In this document: positions 7,477 through 15,937 of the stretch, in pieces | Numbering within the stretch: the stretch's first letter is position 1 | Layout: the number at the start of each line of letters is the position of its first letter | The notes under the pieces: model-generated | What the model was told of the DNA's origin: nothing | Databases searched by the model: none | The model's input: the letters and a program-made list of their open reading frames with translations, nothing else | Assembly: GCA_934747805.1 (NCBI GenBank) | Contig: CAKVHC010000011.1 | Location: forward strand, 1 to 33,773 | Origin: an uncultured Clostridia bacterium | GTDB taxonomy: Bacteria > Bacillota > Clostridia > Christensenellales > UBA1242 | Length of the DNA stretch: 33,773 nt | Direction of reading: 5' to 3' | Program-made: the position numbers and the translations under genes

Positions 7477-10400
7477 AACCATTTGTACATTTACATCTAC
7501 ACACTGAATATAGTCTGCTTGACGGCGCAGCACGCATAAATAAAGTGGTTAAGAAGGCAAAAGAACTTGGAATGCCCGCCATTGCAATGACCGATCACGG
7601 CAATATGTATGGTGCAGTAAAATTTTTTGACGCTTGTAAAAAAGAAGGAATAAAAGCCATTCTAGGTTGCGAATTCTATTGTTGTGAAGATTTGACTGTT
7701 AAGAATGGCAAAATCAAGCTAGCACACCTTGTTTTGTTAGCCAAAAACGAAGAAGGATATCACAATCTTTGTAAACTTAACACTATTGCTTTCCGTGACG
7801 GATTCTATTATAAGCCTCGCATTGACCTAAAGGCTCTTGAAGCCAACCACGAAGGGCTTATTTGCCTGTCTGCATGTCTTGCCGGTGACGTGCCGCAGCT
7901 CATTTTAAAGCATGAATACGAAAAGGCGGAAGAATTGGTTTGTTGGTTCAAAAACTTGTTCGGCGATGACTATTATTTGGAACTTCAGTACCATTACATT
8001 CATGAGCAAATTGAGGTGAATGTAAAACTTAGAGAATTTGCCAAGAAGTATAATATCAAAACCGTTGCCACCAATGACGTGCACTATATCAACAAAGAAG
8101 ACTCTGTGTTGCAAGATGTATTAGTATGCGTCAACACCAACCAAAATTTCAATGACCCAAACCGCAAAAAACTGATGCCAACGGAAGAGTTCTATTTAAA
8201 AGACTATGACCAAATGTTAGAAGTCTTGCCAAACGATAGCGATGCACTCGACCGCACATTAGAAATTGCAGATAAGTGTAATTTTGAATACGTCTACCAC
8301 CACTACATGTTCCCTAAATATGTGCCAGTCACAGGTCAAACTCCTGCTGATTTTATCCGAGATCTTATTGAGGCAGGCATCAAACGTAGATATAAGCAAG
8401 AAACTCCAGAGATAAGAGAGCGTGTGGAATACGAACTGGGCATTATTTCCAAACTAAATTATATTGAATACTTCCTAATCGTTTGGGATTATATCAATGC
8501 CGCACGTGAAATGGGCATTTCAGTCGGTCCAGGACGTGGCTCAGGCGTTGGCTCAATCGTTGCATATTTGATAGGCATCACCAATGTTGACCCTTTGCGT
8601 TACGGCCTATTCTTTGAAAGATTTTTGAACCCTGAACGTGTCAGTGCGCCAGACTTTGATATCGACTTTGAAGATAGCCGCCGTGCAGAAGTATTTGAAT
8701 ATGTTAAACGTAAATACGGCGAAGACCGTGTGGCAAAAATCATCACCTTTGGCACTATGGCTGCCAAGAACGCAATCAAGGACGTGGGACGTGTACTGCA
8801 AGTGCCGCTTTCCACCACCGACAAGATTACAAAAGCAATACCAAACTCAATCAAGCGTCCAAATATATTGAAAAAAGTATTCAATATCGACCCAGATCCA
8901 AACAAACCAAATGAGAGCATTCCTGAGCTCGTGCAAATGTATAACGAAAACGAAGAAGTGCGTCAAATCGTGGACATTGCATGGAAACTGGAAGACAGCC
9001 CACGCCAAACAGGCATTCATGCGTGCGGAGTCATTATTGGCGGAGATGTGCTAGAACGTCATATTCCGCAAGCCCGCAATGGTGAAATTCTAACCACTCA
9101 ATTTGAAGGTGGCGAACTGGAAAAACTAGGTTTGCTCAAAATGGACTTCTTGGGGCTTAGAAACTTGTCCGATATTAAAATGGCAATTGAGTATGCTCGC
9201 CAAAATCACGGTGTAGAAATCGACTTCGACCATATGGAATATGACGACCCTAAAGTCTATGAGATGATTTCTGCAGGCGAGACAAAAGCAGTCTTCCAAA
9301 TGGAATCAGGCGGCTTTGTCAAGTTTATGAAGCAGTTGCAGCCGAACTGCATCGAAGATATTATCGCCGGAGTGGCAATGTATCGACCAGGCCCAATGGA
9401 CTCAATTCCTACTTTCGTATACAACAAACACAACCCTTCAAACATCACTTACATTCATCCAGTAATGGAGCCAATTTTGAACGTCACATATGGTTGCATT
9501 GTCTATCAAGAGCAAGTTATGAAGATTTGTCAAGATATGGCAGGCTACACAATGGGACGTGCGGACAGCGTGCGTAAAATGATGTCCAAAAAGAAAATGG
9601 CCGACTTGCAGGCAGAAAGACAAGTGTTCTTACATGGTTTGCCAGCACAAGACGGAAAACCTGCTGTTGACGGAGTTTTGAAACGTGGACTCAGCGAAGA
9701 CGTGGCAAACAAACTTTGGGAGCAAATGGAGAAGTTTGGCTCGTATGCGTTCAACAAGTCGCACGCAGCGGCATATGCTTACGTTGCCTATCAAACAGCT
9801 TATCTGAAATGTCACTATGAACCAGAGTTTTTGACCGCCGTGTTAAACAACCGTGTGACTATCGCAGATGAAATTGCCAATTATGTGGCTTATGCAAAAG
9901 ACAGGGGCATTAAAGTCTTGCCACCTGACATTAATAAATCCAACACATATTTCACCGTTGATAAGGACGGATCAATACGTTTCGGACTGGCGGCTCTTAA
10001 GAACGTCGGCATCCAAGTCATTGAAGAGATGATTGCTGAGAGAAACAAGAATGGCGAGTTTAAGGACTTTGTCGACTTTGCAGTGCGTGTGCCATCTCCT
10101 TGTCTAAACAAACGTTGCTTGGAAAGTCTAATTTTGACCGGTGCATTTGATTGTTTTGGCAAGGCACGAAGTCAACTCATGGGCGTTTATTCTTCTGCTG
10201 TGGACAAGGCAATGCAGATTAAGAGAGAACGTGAAGACAACCAAATGTCATTGTTTGGAATGTTTGAGCAGGCAAACGACGCTCCATTCACACTGGACTA
10301 TCCAGCCGTTAACGAATACGCTAATAAGGTCAAACTAGACTACGAAAAGCAGATTGCAGGCGTGTATTTGACAGGCCACCCTCTTGACGAGTACAAAGAT

Positions 10401-11021
10401 CGTATGAAACAGATGACTTTGACGGCGGATAGACTTTTGCCTGATGAAAAAGACGAAATGGACGAAAGCGACGAAGTCACATACAGCAACATCAGTCAAG
10501 GCGAGTCAGTCATCTGTGGCGGATGCCTTGTAAATTATGACGTCAAGATGACCAAGTCGGGCAGAAAAATGGCAATCGGCAAGGTGGAAGACTTGTATGG
10601 CAAAATCGACGTGGTGTTGTTTAGCAATGCGTATGAAAGGTTCAAAGACGAACTGAAAGAGGGCGCCCTTGTTACAATGAAAGGCACTATCAACATTCGA
10701 GACGGACAATCTCCAAGCGTCAATGTGGACAAAGTTGAAGTTTGGAAAGAAAATGATGACAAATCGGCGCAACAGGAGATTGCTTTGCCGGAAGTGGAAC
10801 GCCCAAAGAAACTGTGTTTGAAATATGACACGAGCGACACTGCTCTGCACGACAAAATAAAAGCAATTTTGATTGAATATCCCGGAATAGATAAAGTGTT
10901 TATTCGTGACTCTGTCACACGTGAAGCATTCCAGTTGGATATTAACGTCCAAATTAGAGAGTCATTGTTGTTTGAACTCACCGCACTTTTGGAACAAGAA
11001 AACATAAAAGTTGTAGAATAA
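7473..11021 (+). CDS. dnaE: DNA polymerase III alpha subunit, DnaE type
   Basis: Replicative DNA polymerase catalytic subunit, 1182 residues. In order: PHP domain with the metal-ligand start VHLHLHTEYSLLDGA and MTDHGNMYG (residues ~5-50); polymerase palm with GPGRGSGVGSIVAYL and catalytic acids D396 and D398 in PDFDIDF, and D558 in LLKMDFLGL; fingers; helix-hairpin-helix region; and a C-terminal OB fold (VICGGCLVNYDVKMTKSGRKM). It has no exonuclease insertion, so it is DnaE, not PolC. Intact PHP metal ligands allow a proofreading or pyrophosphatase-type activity, which is inference. Starts within the whiA stop codon (ATGA overlap), with AGAAGG upstream as ribosome site. A terminator follows at once. 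Confidence 0.98.
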   Translation: MKPFVHLHLHTEYSLLDGAARINKVVKKAKELGMPAIAMTDHGNMYGAVKFFDACKKEGIKAILGCEFYCCEDLTVKNGKIKLAHLVLLAKNEEGYHNLCKLNTIAFRDGFYYKPRIDLKALEANHEGLICLSACLAGDVPQLILKHEYEKAEELVCWFKNLFGDDYYLELQYHYIHEQIEVNVKLREFAKKYNIKTVATNDVHYINKEDSVLQDVLVCVNTNQNFNDPNRKKLMPTEEFYLKDYDQMLEVLPNDSDALDRTLEIADKCNFEYVYHHYMFPKYVPVTGQTPADFIRDLIEAGIKRRYKQETPEIRERVEYELGIISKLNYIEYFLIVWDYINAAREMGISVGPGRGSGVGSIVAYLIGITNVDPLRYGLFFERFLNPERVSAPDFDIDFEDSRRAEVFEYVKRKYGEDRVAKIITFGTMAAKNAIKDVGRVLQVPLSTTDKITKAIPNSIKRPNILKKVFNIDPDPNKPNESIPELVQMYNENEEVRQIVDIAWKLEDSPRQTGIHACGVIIGGDVLERHIPQARNGEILTTQFEGGELEKLGLLKMDFLGLRNLSDIKMAIEYARQNHGVEIDFDHMEYDDPKVYEMISAGETKAVFQMESGGFVKFMKQLQPNCIEDIIAGVAMYRPGPMDSIPTFVYNKHNPSNITYIHPVMEPILNVTYGCIVYQEQVMKICQDMAGYTMGRADSVRKMMSKKKMADLQAERQVFLHGLPAQDGKPAVDGVLKRGLSEDVANKLWEQMEKFGSYAFNKSHAAAYAYVAYQTAYLKCHYEPEFLTAVLNNRVTIADEIANYVAYAKDRGIKVLPPDINKSNTYFTVDKDGSIRFGLAALKNVGIQVIEEMIAERNKNGEFKDFVDFAVRVPSPCLNKRCLESLILTGAFDCFGKARSQLMGVYSSAVDKAMQIKREREDNQMSLFGMFEQANDAPFTLDYPAVNEYANKVKLDYEKQIAGVYLTGHPLDEYKDRMKQMTLTADRLLPDEKDEMDESDEVTYSNISQGESVICGGCLVNYDVKMTKSGRKMAIGKVEDLYGKIDVVLFSNAYERFKDELKEGALVTMKGTINIRDGQSPSVNVDKVEVWKENDDKSAQQEIALPEVERPKKLCLKYDTSDTALHDKIKAILIEYPGIDKVFIRDSVTREAFQLDINVQIRESLLFELTALLEQENIKVVE

Positions 11022-11048
11022 AAAAATGGACATCAGTCCATTTTTTTT
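11021..11048. terminator. Bidirectional terminator between dnaE and the DUF378 gene
   Basis: AAAAAATGGAC, loop ATCA, GTCCATTTTTTTT. T-tracts on both strands let it end dnaE (stop at 11019-11021) on the plus strand and the convergent 11058 gene on the minus strand. Confidence 0.93.
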
Positions 11049-11057
11049 GTGTCAAAT

Positions 11058-11354
11058 TTATTTTTGTTTTGGTGCTTTTGGCTCAGGCTTAACGATTTCT
11101 TCTTCGTCATCTGCTTCTTTTGGCTCAGGCTTACTTTTGCACTTGCAACAATGCAGACTCATGTTGCCTTTTTTTGCAATGGCAATGTAGGTCAAGAAGA
11201 CTGCCGCTGCACCAATTATGACGTAAATGATTCGACTAAAAATGTTGGATTGCGTACCAAAAATGCCTGCCACCAAATCGTATTGAAGCATGCCAATAGA
11301 TAACCAGTTGATGCCACCAAGAACTAACAAACAAAATGAAATTAAAACTGCCAT
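11058..11354 (-). CDS. DUF378 small membrane protein with a charged tail
   Basis: 98 residues. Residues 1-62 match the DUF378/YuzA pattern: LVLGGINWLSIG, YDLVAGIFG, SRIIYVIIGAAAVFLTY, giving two membrane helices. The rest is a cytosolic-type tail with CCKCKSK followed by an acidic Glu/Pro/Lys run (EPKEADDEEEI) and a repeated PEPKAPK. Family function is unknown. Ribosome site AAGGAGAT precedes the ATG. It lies 42 bp after the DUF362 gene with no terminator between, so the two are probably co-transcribed. Confidence 0.85.
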   Translation of the reverse strand: MAVLISFCLLVLGGINWLSIGMLQYDLVAGIFGTQSNIFSRIIYVIIGAAAVFLTYIAIAKKGNMSLHCCKCKSKPEPKEADDEEEIVKPEPKAPKQK

Positions 11355-11396
11355 AATAATCTCCTTTTGTAGTTATTATGGCAATTAAATCGTATT

Positions 11397-12662
11397 TTAT
11401 TCAGATATGTCTGTATTTGTCTCGCTAGTCACGGTCTTAGTTTTGTTGGCATTTTTCTCTGCCAATTTTTTTTGCTTTTTGTCACGTCGGATTTGCTTGC
11501 TTTGAATTATTTTATAGCCGACTGGTACTTTGACCTTTACCACATTAAATGGGCAGACTTCTTGACAACAGAAGCAGTTGATGCATTTTTTGTAATCAAT
11601 TTTTGCATATAATTCGCCTTTTCGGTCATACTCCATGCGTATTGCTTCGGCTGGGCAATGCTCATAGCACTTTTTACAACCCTTACACTTGCTAGGCTTG
11701 ATGACTGGGCGACGTTGGAACAAACGTCTAAATGTTGGTTGGAACCATTTTGGCACAACAGCAGAATTGGATTCGCTGGTTACGTAAATAGTCTTGTAGT
11801 CTTTAATAATGCTATCGTTTAAATCTTCGCCGACAACAATTGGCTCAAGTTTACTGTCGATCAATTTTCTTCGCACTGCTTCTTTTAAAAGCGGCATTGT
11901 GCTAGGGTCAATGTTCATAAGGCGAACCATAACTGCATCAGCACTGTATGGGTCGGTGCTGGCAATGATGCGGTTGACGATGCGTGGAGTGCCAGCCTTT
12001 GGACCAGGTCCTTCCATGCCTACTACAGCATCGACAATGTTGAGCACAAGTTTGTCTTTGATTGATTGTTGCAAGTCGATAAGAGCGTTACAAAAATCTT
12101 TTAGCTTAGGGAACAATGCGTGTGTCTGAGCTTTGATAAGGCCAGGAATGATGCCATAAAGGTTTTTCACACAACCTGAGTAGCCTGTAAGTTCGTGTGT
12201 CTTCATTTTGCAGATATTTATGACTGCGTCGGCCTTGTCCACCACGTCAATGATTTCCACATGTTTCAGCCTTTCAGCCTCAGGAATGTCCACTGCCACA
12301 GAGTCAAAATTGTCGTTGAGTTCGGCCTTTGAATTGGCTGCAGCCAAATTCATTCCGCTAGCTTCGTAAATAGACTTTAAATGAGCAGCAGTAAATTTTG
12401 ATGCTGGGCTGTCAGCGATAATGCATCTAGCACCAAGCCCCACCACCTTCTTTGCCACAGCTTCCACGACTGAGTGATGTGTGGTGATGGCTTGAGTAGG
12501 AGTGGCACGAGTGAGAAGATTAACCTTCAAAACTACTGTCATGCCAGGCTTGATGAACTGCTCTAATCCGCCAATATCTTCAAAAACTTTTTCCATGCAA
12601 GCGTCTACATTTTCCTGATTGTAGTCTTCGCATGCTCTGAGTGATACCAATTTCTTTTCCAT
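11397..12662 (-). CDS. DUF362 protein with C-terminal 2x[4Fe-4S] ferredoxin domain
   Basis: 421 residues. The N-terminal ~300 residues are a DUF362 domain (GMTVVLKVNLLTRATP, CIIADSPASKF, INICKMKTHELTGYSGCVKNL, DAVVGMEGPGP). Then two ferredoxin clusters, CKGCKKCYEHCP and CINCFCCQEVCP (around residues 320-375), and a Lys/Thr-rich tail. Iron-sulfur redox protein of unknown substrate; this architecture is common in anaerobic Clostridia. Ribosome site AAAGGAAAAG. It has its own consensus promoter and heads a two-gene unit with the DUF378 gene. The domain call is firm, the role unknown. Confidence 0.93.
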   Translation of the reverse strand: MEKKLVSLRACEDYNQENVDACMEKVFEDIGGLEQFIKPGMTVVLKVNLLTRATPTQAITTHHSVVEAVAKKVVGLGARCIIADSPASKFTAAHLKSIYEASGMNLAAANSKAELNDNFDSVAVDIPEAERLKHVEIIDVVDKADAVINICKMKTHELTGYSGCVKNLYGIIPGLIKAQTHALFPKLKDFCNALIDLQQSIKDKLVLNIVDAVVGMEGPGPKAGTPRIVNRIIASTDPYSADAVMVRLMNIDPSTMPLLKEAVRRKLIDSKLEPIVVGEDLNDSIIKDYKTIYVTSESNSAVVPKWFQPTFRRLFQRRPVIKPSKCKGCKKCYEHCPAEAIRMEYDRKGELYAKIDYKKCINCFCCQEVCPFNVVKVKVPVGYKIIQSKQIRRDKKQKKLAEKNANKTKTVTSETNTDISE

Positions 12663-12679
12663 AACTTTTCCTTTTATTA

Positions 12680-12708
12680 AATATATAAAAAATCGACAAG
12701 GCTGTCAA
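12680..12708 (-). promoter_or_regulatory. Promoter of the DUF362-DUF378 unit
   Basis: Reverse strand: TTGACA (12708-12703), a 17-bp spacer, TATATT (12685-12680). The spacer contains TTGTCGATTTT, one base away from the Spo0A box core TGTCGAA; repression by Spo0A is only a possibility. Back-to-back with the promoter of the 12751 gene. Confidence 0.82.
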
Positions 12709-12714
12709 ATATAT

Positions 12715-12743
12715 TTGATTAATTTTGGGTTTTATAGTAATAT
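12715..12743 (+). promoter_or_regulatory. Possible promoter of the small 12751 gene
   Basis: TTGATT (12715-12720), a 17-bp spacer, TAATAT (12738-12743). The predicted start falls at 12750-12751, on the preferred ATG. AT-rich context weakens the call. Confidence 0.45.
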
Positions 12744-12750
12744 GGTAGAT

Positions 12751-13008
12751 ATGTTAAAAATATGGGCGAAGACGTATGACGGCGAGAAAATCACACGCAG
12801 TAAGGTTATAGAATTTGAAAGTGCGCATATCATTTTTTATGATATGGTGAAGACTGTGTGTGAGAAATTGGACATTGCCACACCAGTCTGTTTGAACAAG
12901 CATTACGAAGATTTTATGCAGTTTAAAACCTGTTTTTTTAAGGCAACTGATTTTATCGACTCGGTCGATTTCACCAAATTGCAGGTTCAATTTATCGTCG
13001 ATAAATAG
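12751..13008 (+). CDS. Small conserved clostridial protein of unknown function
   Basis: 85 residues from the ATG at 12751 (MLKIWAKTYDGEKITRSK). Upstream in-frame starts exist at 12715 (TTG) and 12742 (ATG), but MLKIWAK matches the N-terminus I recall for a short clostridial family, in which an ExCEKLDIxTPVxLxKH core and DFIDSVDFxxLxV end are conserved; both are visible here. No signal, membrane segment or metal motif. No good ribosome site; the promoter may make it leaderless. The last codons and stop lie in a perfect dyad (ATTTATCG/CGATAAAT, 12990-13006). Divergent from the DUF362 gene; greA follows 185 bp later with its own promoter. Confidence 0.75.
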   Translation: MLKIWAKTYDGEKITRSKVIEFESAHIIFYDMVKTVCEKLDIATPVCLNKHYEDFMQFKTCFFKATDFIDSVDFTKLQVQFIVDK

Positions 13009-13087
13009 TATAAAATACACAACCATTTAAAACTAAAACGACACACTTTTTCATGATAATAAAAAAATGTAAAGTCGATAAAAATCG

Positions 13088-13116
13088 TTGACAATTTTAC
13101 ATAAAATCGCTATACT
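13088..13116 (+). promoter_or_regulatory. greA promoter
   Basis: TTGACA (13088-13093), a 17-bp spacer, TATACT (13111-13116). The predicted start near 13123 gives a ~70-nt leader that contains a hairpin at 13137-13153. Confidence 0.87.
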
Positions 13117-13136
13117 CAATCGATAATAGATTTTAC

Positions 13137-13153
13137 GACACGTGCTGCGTGTC
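13137..13153 (+). other. Hairpin in the greA leader
   Basis: GACACG, loop TGCTG, CGTGTC: six perfect pairs about 14 nt after the predicted greA transcript start and 40 nt before the ATG. There is no U-tract, so it is not an intrinsic terminator. It could stabilise the mRNA or bind a protein; no function can be read from sequence. Confidence 0.5.
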
Positions 13154-13193
13154 AATCAAAATAGAATAGAAAAATTTAGCAACGGAGGAATCT

Positions 13194-13667
13194 ATGGACG
13201 AAAAAATTTATGTGACAAACAAAGGATTGCAGGAATTAAAAGAGAGATTGGCTTATCTCAAGACAGTGGCTAGACAAGAAGTAACTGAGAAGATCGCAGA
13301 AGCTAGAAAGTTTGGAGATTTGAGCGAAAATAGCGAATATGACATTGCCAAAGACGAGCAAGCCGACATCGAAGCAGAGATTGCTGAGTTGGAAGCAAAA
13401 ATCAAGTTGGCAGTCATCATTGACCCTAAGAAAATCAACACATCAAAGGTTAACGTTGGTTGCAAAGTGACCATTCACGACGAGGAGTTGGACGAAGACA
13501 TCACTTACAGCATTGTTGGTGACACAGAGAGTGACCCAGAGAATGGACTTATAAGCAACATTTCACCAGTGGGCAGAGCACTTATGGGACACGCAGTTGG
13601 CGATGTGGTTGAAGCCAGCGTTCCATACGGCACAATCAAAATGAAAGTATTAAAAATCAAAGCATAA
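13194..13667 (+). CDS. greA: Transcript cleavage factor GreA
   Basis: Rescues backtracked RNA polymerase by stimulating cleavage of the nascent transcript. 157 residues, the family's normal length. N-terminal antiparallel coiled coil with the acidic tip GDLSENSEY (D42 and E45, the Mg-coordinating acids), then the FKBP-like C-terminal domain (SNISPVGRALMGHAVGDVVEASVPYG). Strong ribosome site GGAGGA seven bases before the ATG. It has its own consensus promoter. No terminator is evident before the 13760 gene, so they may share a transcript. Confidence 0.97.
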   Translation: MDEKIYVTNKGLQELKERLAYLKTVARQEVTEKIAEARKFGDLSENSEYDIAKDEQADIEAEIAELEAKIKLAVIIDPKKINTSKVNVGCKVTIHDEELDEDITYSIVGDTESDPENGLISNISPVGRALMGHAVGDVVEASVPYGTIKMKVLKIKA

Positions 13668-13759
13668 TCAAACAAAAAAACGAAACGAAAGAAATTATAT
13701 CAAAATCATTTGTAAAAACTAATGATTAATCAAATTGTTTATATTTGAGGAGAAATACT

Positions 13760-14134
13760 ATGGCGAAAACAGCACAAACGATTACAGGAGTCAAAGAGGG
13801 TTTTCCATTTGAACCAGGCGAAGAAAATGTTGGACTTGTAATTGTAGAGAAGAACAAGCGATACACATGCAGAGTAGTAATCACTAATATTACAGGCAAC
13901 ATAATCACTTGGGAAAAGCTGACAAAGAACGGCTATGTGATTGGGTCATCGACATTCAGCGACTATGGTTGCAAGGCGAAATATTTTATTCACCTTGACC
14001 CAGAGACTGCGGAGAAAATTGACAACTCGGAAGAGAAATGTCTTGTAGAACGTGTGAAATCGATTTACACGCCAAATACGTCTGGAGAAAATGTTAAGAA
14101 GTCTAAAAAAGAGGACGGGTTGGTTTTATGCTAA
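13760..14134 (+). CDS. Hypothetical 124-residue protein
   Basis: Starts at the ATG at 13760 after ribosome site GAGGAGA; an in-frame TTG at 13745 lies upstream of that site and is less likely. Predicted soluble, mixed alpha/beta, with a central ITNITGNIITWEKLTKNGYVIG stretch rich in beta-prone residues (a run longer than that is not quoted) and a Lys/Glu-rich tail. No signal peptide, membrane segment or known motif; I do not recognise the family. It lies 92 bp after greA with no clear promoter of its own and ends just before a strong terminator. Confidence 0.72.
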   Translation: MAKTAQTITGVKEGFPFEPGEENVGLVIVEKNKRYTCRVVITNITGNIITWEKLTKNGYVIGSSTFSDYGCKAKYFIHLDPETAEKIDNSEEKCLVERVKSIYTPNTSGENVKKSKKEDGLVLC

Positions 14135-14135
14135 A

Positions 14136-14164
14136 GGCAGAGAGTTATCTCTCTGTCTTTTTTG
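14136..14164 (+). terminator. Terminator of the greA-13760 unit
   Basis: GGCAGAGAG, loop TTAT, CTCTCTGTC (nine pairs with one G-U) followed by a run of T. Begins two bases after the stop codon. Confidence 0.92.
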
Positions 14165-14243
14165 TTAAGATTTTAGCTGTGGCTAGTTTATTATTTTAAC
14201 TTTTGTTTTTTAAAACTTAATTTAATTTTTCAATCATCAAGAC

Positions 14244-14273
14244 ATAAAAAAAAGATGACTATTCGTCATCTTT
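14244..14273 (-). terminator. Terminator overlapping the end of the lipoprotein gene
   Basis: Reverse strand AAAGATGAC, 5-nt loop, GTCATCTTT, then T-tract. The stop codon of the lipoprotein (14259-14261) is inside the hairpin, so the last Asp/Glu codons also form the stem. The plus strand carries a weaker T-run, so it may also back up the 14136 terminator. Confidence 0.88.
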
Positions 14274-15653
14274 TTCTTTCTTTGGTTCGTCAGTCGATTC
14301 GTATATGCCGACGTGATTAACTACAAATTTGTTTTCTTCGTCACGTTCACCCAAACTAACGTTATACAGATACGTTGAGTTGCCGTTGTCGTTGGTGTGT
14401 TCGAGCAACATGAGTATATTGTTCACCGAGCCGTTGTAAGTGGTTTGCACATCAATGTGTGCACTATCCAATGTTGCAGTCATATCGCCTGAGTATAGAA
14501 TGTCAACAGTCTTTTCACTGCCTTTAATGTTGATGCGACTAAGTTTGTTGTTGTTGCCATCTTTGTAATAAATGTGTCCGCCAGCAATTGAAATGATTGT
14601 GGCGTTCTCTACAACAGCCTGCTCACTTGTGCTGCCGTCTTCAAGAAAATATACGTTGTTGTCACGCACTACGATAAGACCAGTCACGCTGTTGGAGTTG
14701 TCGTTTACTAGGTAGTAAACGTTTGAATAGTTGTAGCTGGTAGCTTTGTTGTTAAGGATATATTCGCTAGTAATAGTTTGACCATTTGCTAGGTCTGCGA
14801 GGCTAATCTTGTAAATATAATTGCCTAGACCCACATACGCATATTTGCTTGTGACACCTTTTGTTGTCCAACTGTCGCCTGTCATTGCAACAATCTCAGT
14901 TTTGTTTGTCTTGGCATTTAGACGCATAATCTTGTTGCCTGCGTCGGCTTCGTCGTCATCAGCAAGCGAACGTGTGTAGAAAATGTTGGCATAAGAATTG
15001 TTGTTCATTTGGTCGCCAACCACTTCTGGCATTGCTACGCTAGTAACGTCAGTGTCAATTGTGGTTGCGCCGTCTGTTGTAACATTGATAAGTTTTGAGT
15101 CGTCGAGTAGGATTAGGTTTACCCGACTGCCGTCGTAATAATAGTTGTATTGTACGCTTTCAGTTGAACTTGTGTATAGAGTGGATTGTTTTCTGCCGTC
15201 CAAACGAATTCTGCAGAACTTGATAAGTGTGTTAGCCACGCTCTTGCCGTCGCTATTAAGGTTGGTGCAAGGAGTGGTGTAGTATAAATAATCACCATAA
15301 ATACGCAAGTCTGTCTTTTCAAATCCGACAATGTTGCCAACCATTCGTTTGTTGTATGAAGCGTTGCCTTTGTCGTCAGTGACAATCTTGCCGTTGTCGT
15401 CCACCTTTGCCACATACAAGCCGCTGCGAACATAATCATCCTTTTTGCGATTGTCTTTGGTGATAGTGCTGCTAGCATTGTAACCGTTGACATAGTACAG
15501 ATAATTGCCTTTCTGCACTGCAAGACCGCCATTGCCAACAATTTCAGCATTGCTGTCCGGTGTCTTCAAATCGCCAGTGCATGCAACCAAGCATAAACCC
15601 ATACAGCACAAAATGGCGAATGTTAATATTTTCTTAAATAGATTGTTTTTCAC
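14259..15653 (-). CDS. Lipoprotein with a DUF5050-like beta-propeller
   Basis: 464 residues. Signal peptide with lipobox LVAC, lipid-modified Cys25, so it is anchored on the outside of the membrane. The mature part has repeated short beta segments typical of TolB/DUF5050-type propellers: GNYLYYVNG, IYGDYLYYTT, KFCRIRLDG, ANIFYTRS, KYAYVGLGNYIYKI, NVYYLVND, NNVYFLED, GHIYYKDG. A highly acidic tail (EPKKEKDDE) ends it. The start is GTG at 15653, chosen because GGGAG lies 8 nt upstream and the signal peptide follows directly. It has its own promoter and a ~117-nt structured leader. Ligand unknown. Confidence 0.85.
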   Translation of the reverse strand: MKNNLFKKILTFAILCCMGLCLVACTGDLKTPDSNAEIVGNGGLAVQKGNYLYYVNGYNASSTITKDNRKKDDYVRSGLYVAKVDDNGKIVTDDKGNASYNKRMVGNIVGFEKTDLRIYGDYLYYTTPCTNLNSDGKSVANTLIKFCRIRLDGRKQSTLYTSSTESVQYNYYYDGSRVNLILLDDSKLINVTTDGATTIDTDVTSVAMPEVVGDQMNNNSYANIFYTRSLADDDEADAGNKIMRLNAKTNKTEIVAMTGDSWTTKGVTSKYAYVGLGNYIYKISLADLANGQTITSEYILNNKATSYNYSNVYYLVNDNSNSVTGLIVVRDNNVYFLEDGSTSEQAVVENATIISIAGGHIYYKDGNNNKLSRINIKGSEKTVDILYSGDMTATLDSAHIDVQTTYNGSVNNILMLLEHTNDNGNSTYLYNVSLGERDEENKFVVNHVGIYESTDEPKKEKDDE

Positions 15654-15679
15654 GATGCTTCTCCCAAAATTTAGTTTTG

Positions 15680-15755
15680 CTAGGTTAGTTTTGAATGTTT
15701 AAAGTGATTATTGCCAAAAGCACGACCTACTTAAACATTTTTACCAAAAACTAGC
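15680..15755 (-). promoter_or_regulatory. Imperfect long inverted repeat in the lipoprotein leader
   Basis: Between the promoter and the GTG of the lipoprotein gene, two arms can pair: GCTAG with CTAGC at the outer ends and AATGTTTAAG with CTTTAAACATT inside, enclosing a loop of ~25 nt. It would be transcribed as a stem-loop in the minus-strand leader. It does not match a riboswitch class I recognise. It includes the near-palindrome TTTTTACCAAAAA at 15738-15750, which recurs upstream of spo0A. Confidence 0.4.
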
Positions 15756-15776
15756 AATTACATTTAGTCAACAAAA

Positions 15777-15805
15777 ATATTAGCAAACAAAAGCAAATTT
15801 GTCAA
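15777..15805 (-). promoter_or_regulatory. Lipoprotein promoter
   Basis: Reverse strand: TTGACA (15805-15800), a 17-bp spacer, TAATAT (15782-15777). Predicted start near 15770, giving a leader of about 117 nt. Confidence 0.82.
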
Positions 15806-15937
15806 TTAAATATAAATATCTGCATATAAATAAAAGTACAGGTTTAGCAATATTGCTTCAAAATAAGACAAAATTTGACGGCATTGTTTGTGCTAAAATA
15901 TTTATAGGCCAAAACGAAGGTGAATTTAGGAGAAAAT

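Noticed and set aside
10506..11005. Overlapping minus-strand frames of ~150 residues opposite dnaE
   Set aside because: They lie antisense to the well-conserved DnaE C-terminus, lack ribosome sites and have no recognisable motif.
12990..13006. Perfect dyad ATTTATCG-T-CGATAAAT at the end of the 12751 gene as a terminator
   Set aside because: No T-tract follows, and the loop would be one base; more likely chance in AT-rich coding sequence or a DNA dyad.
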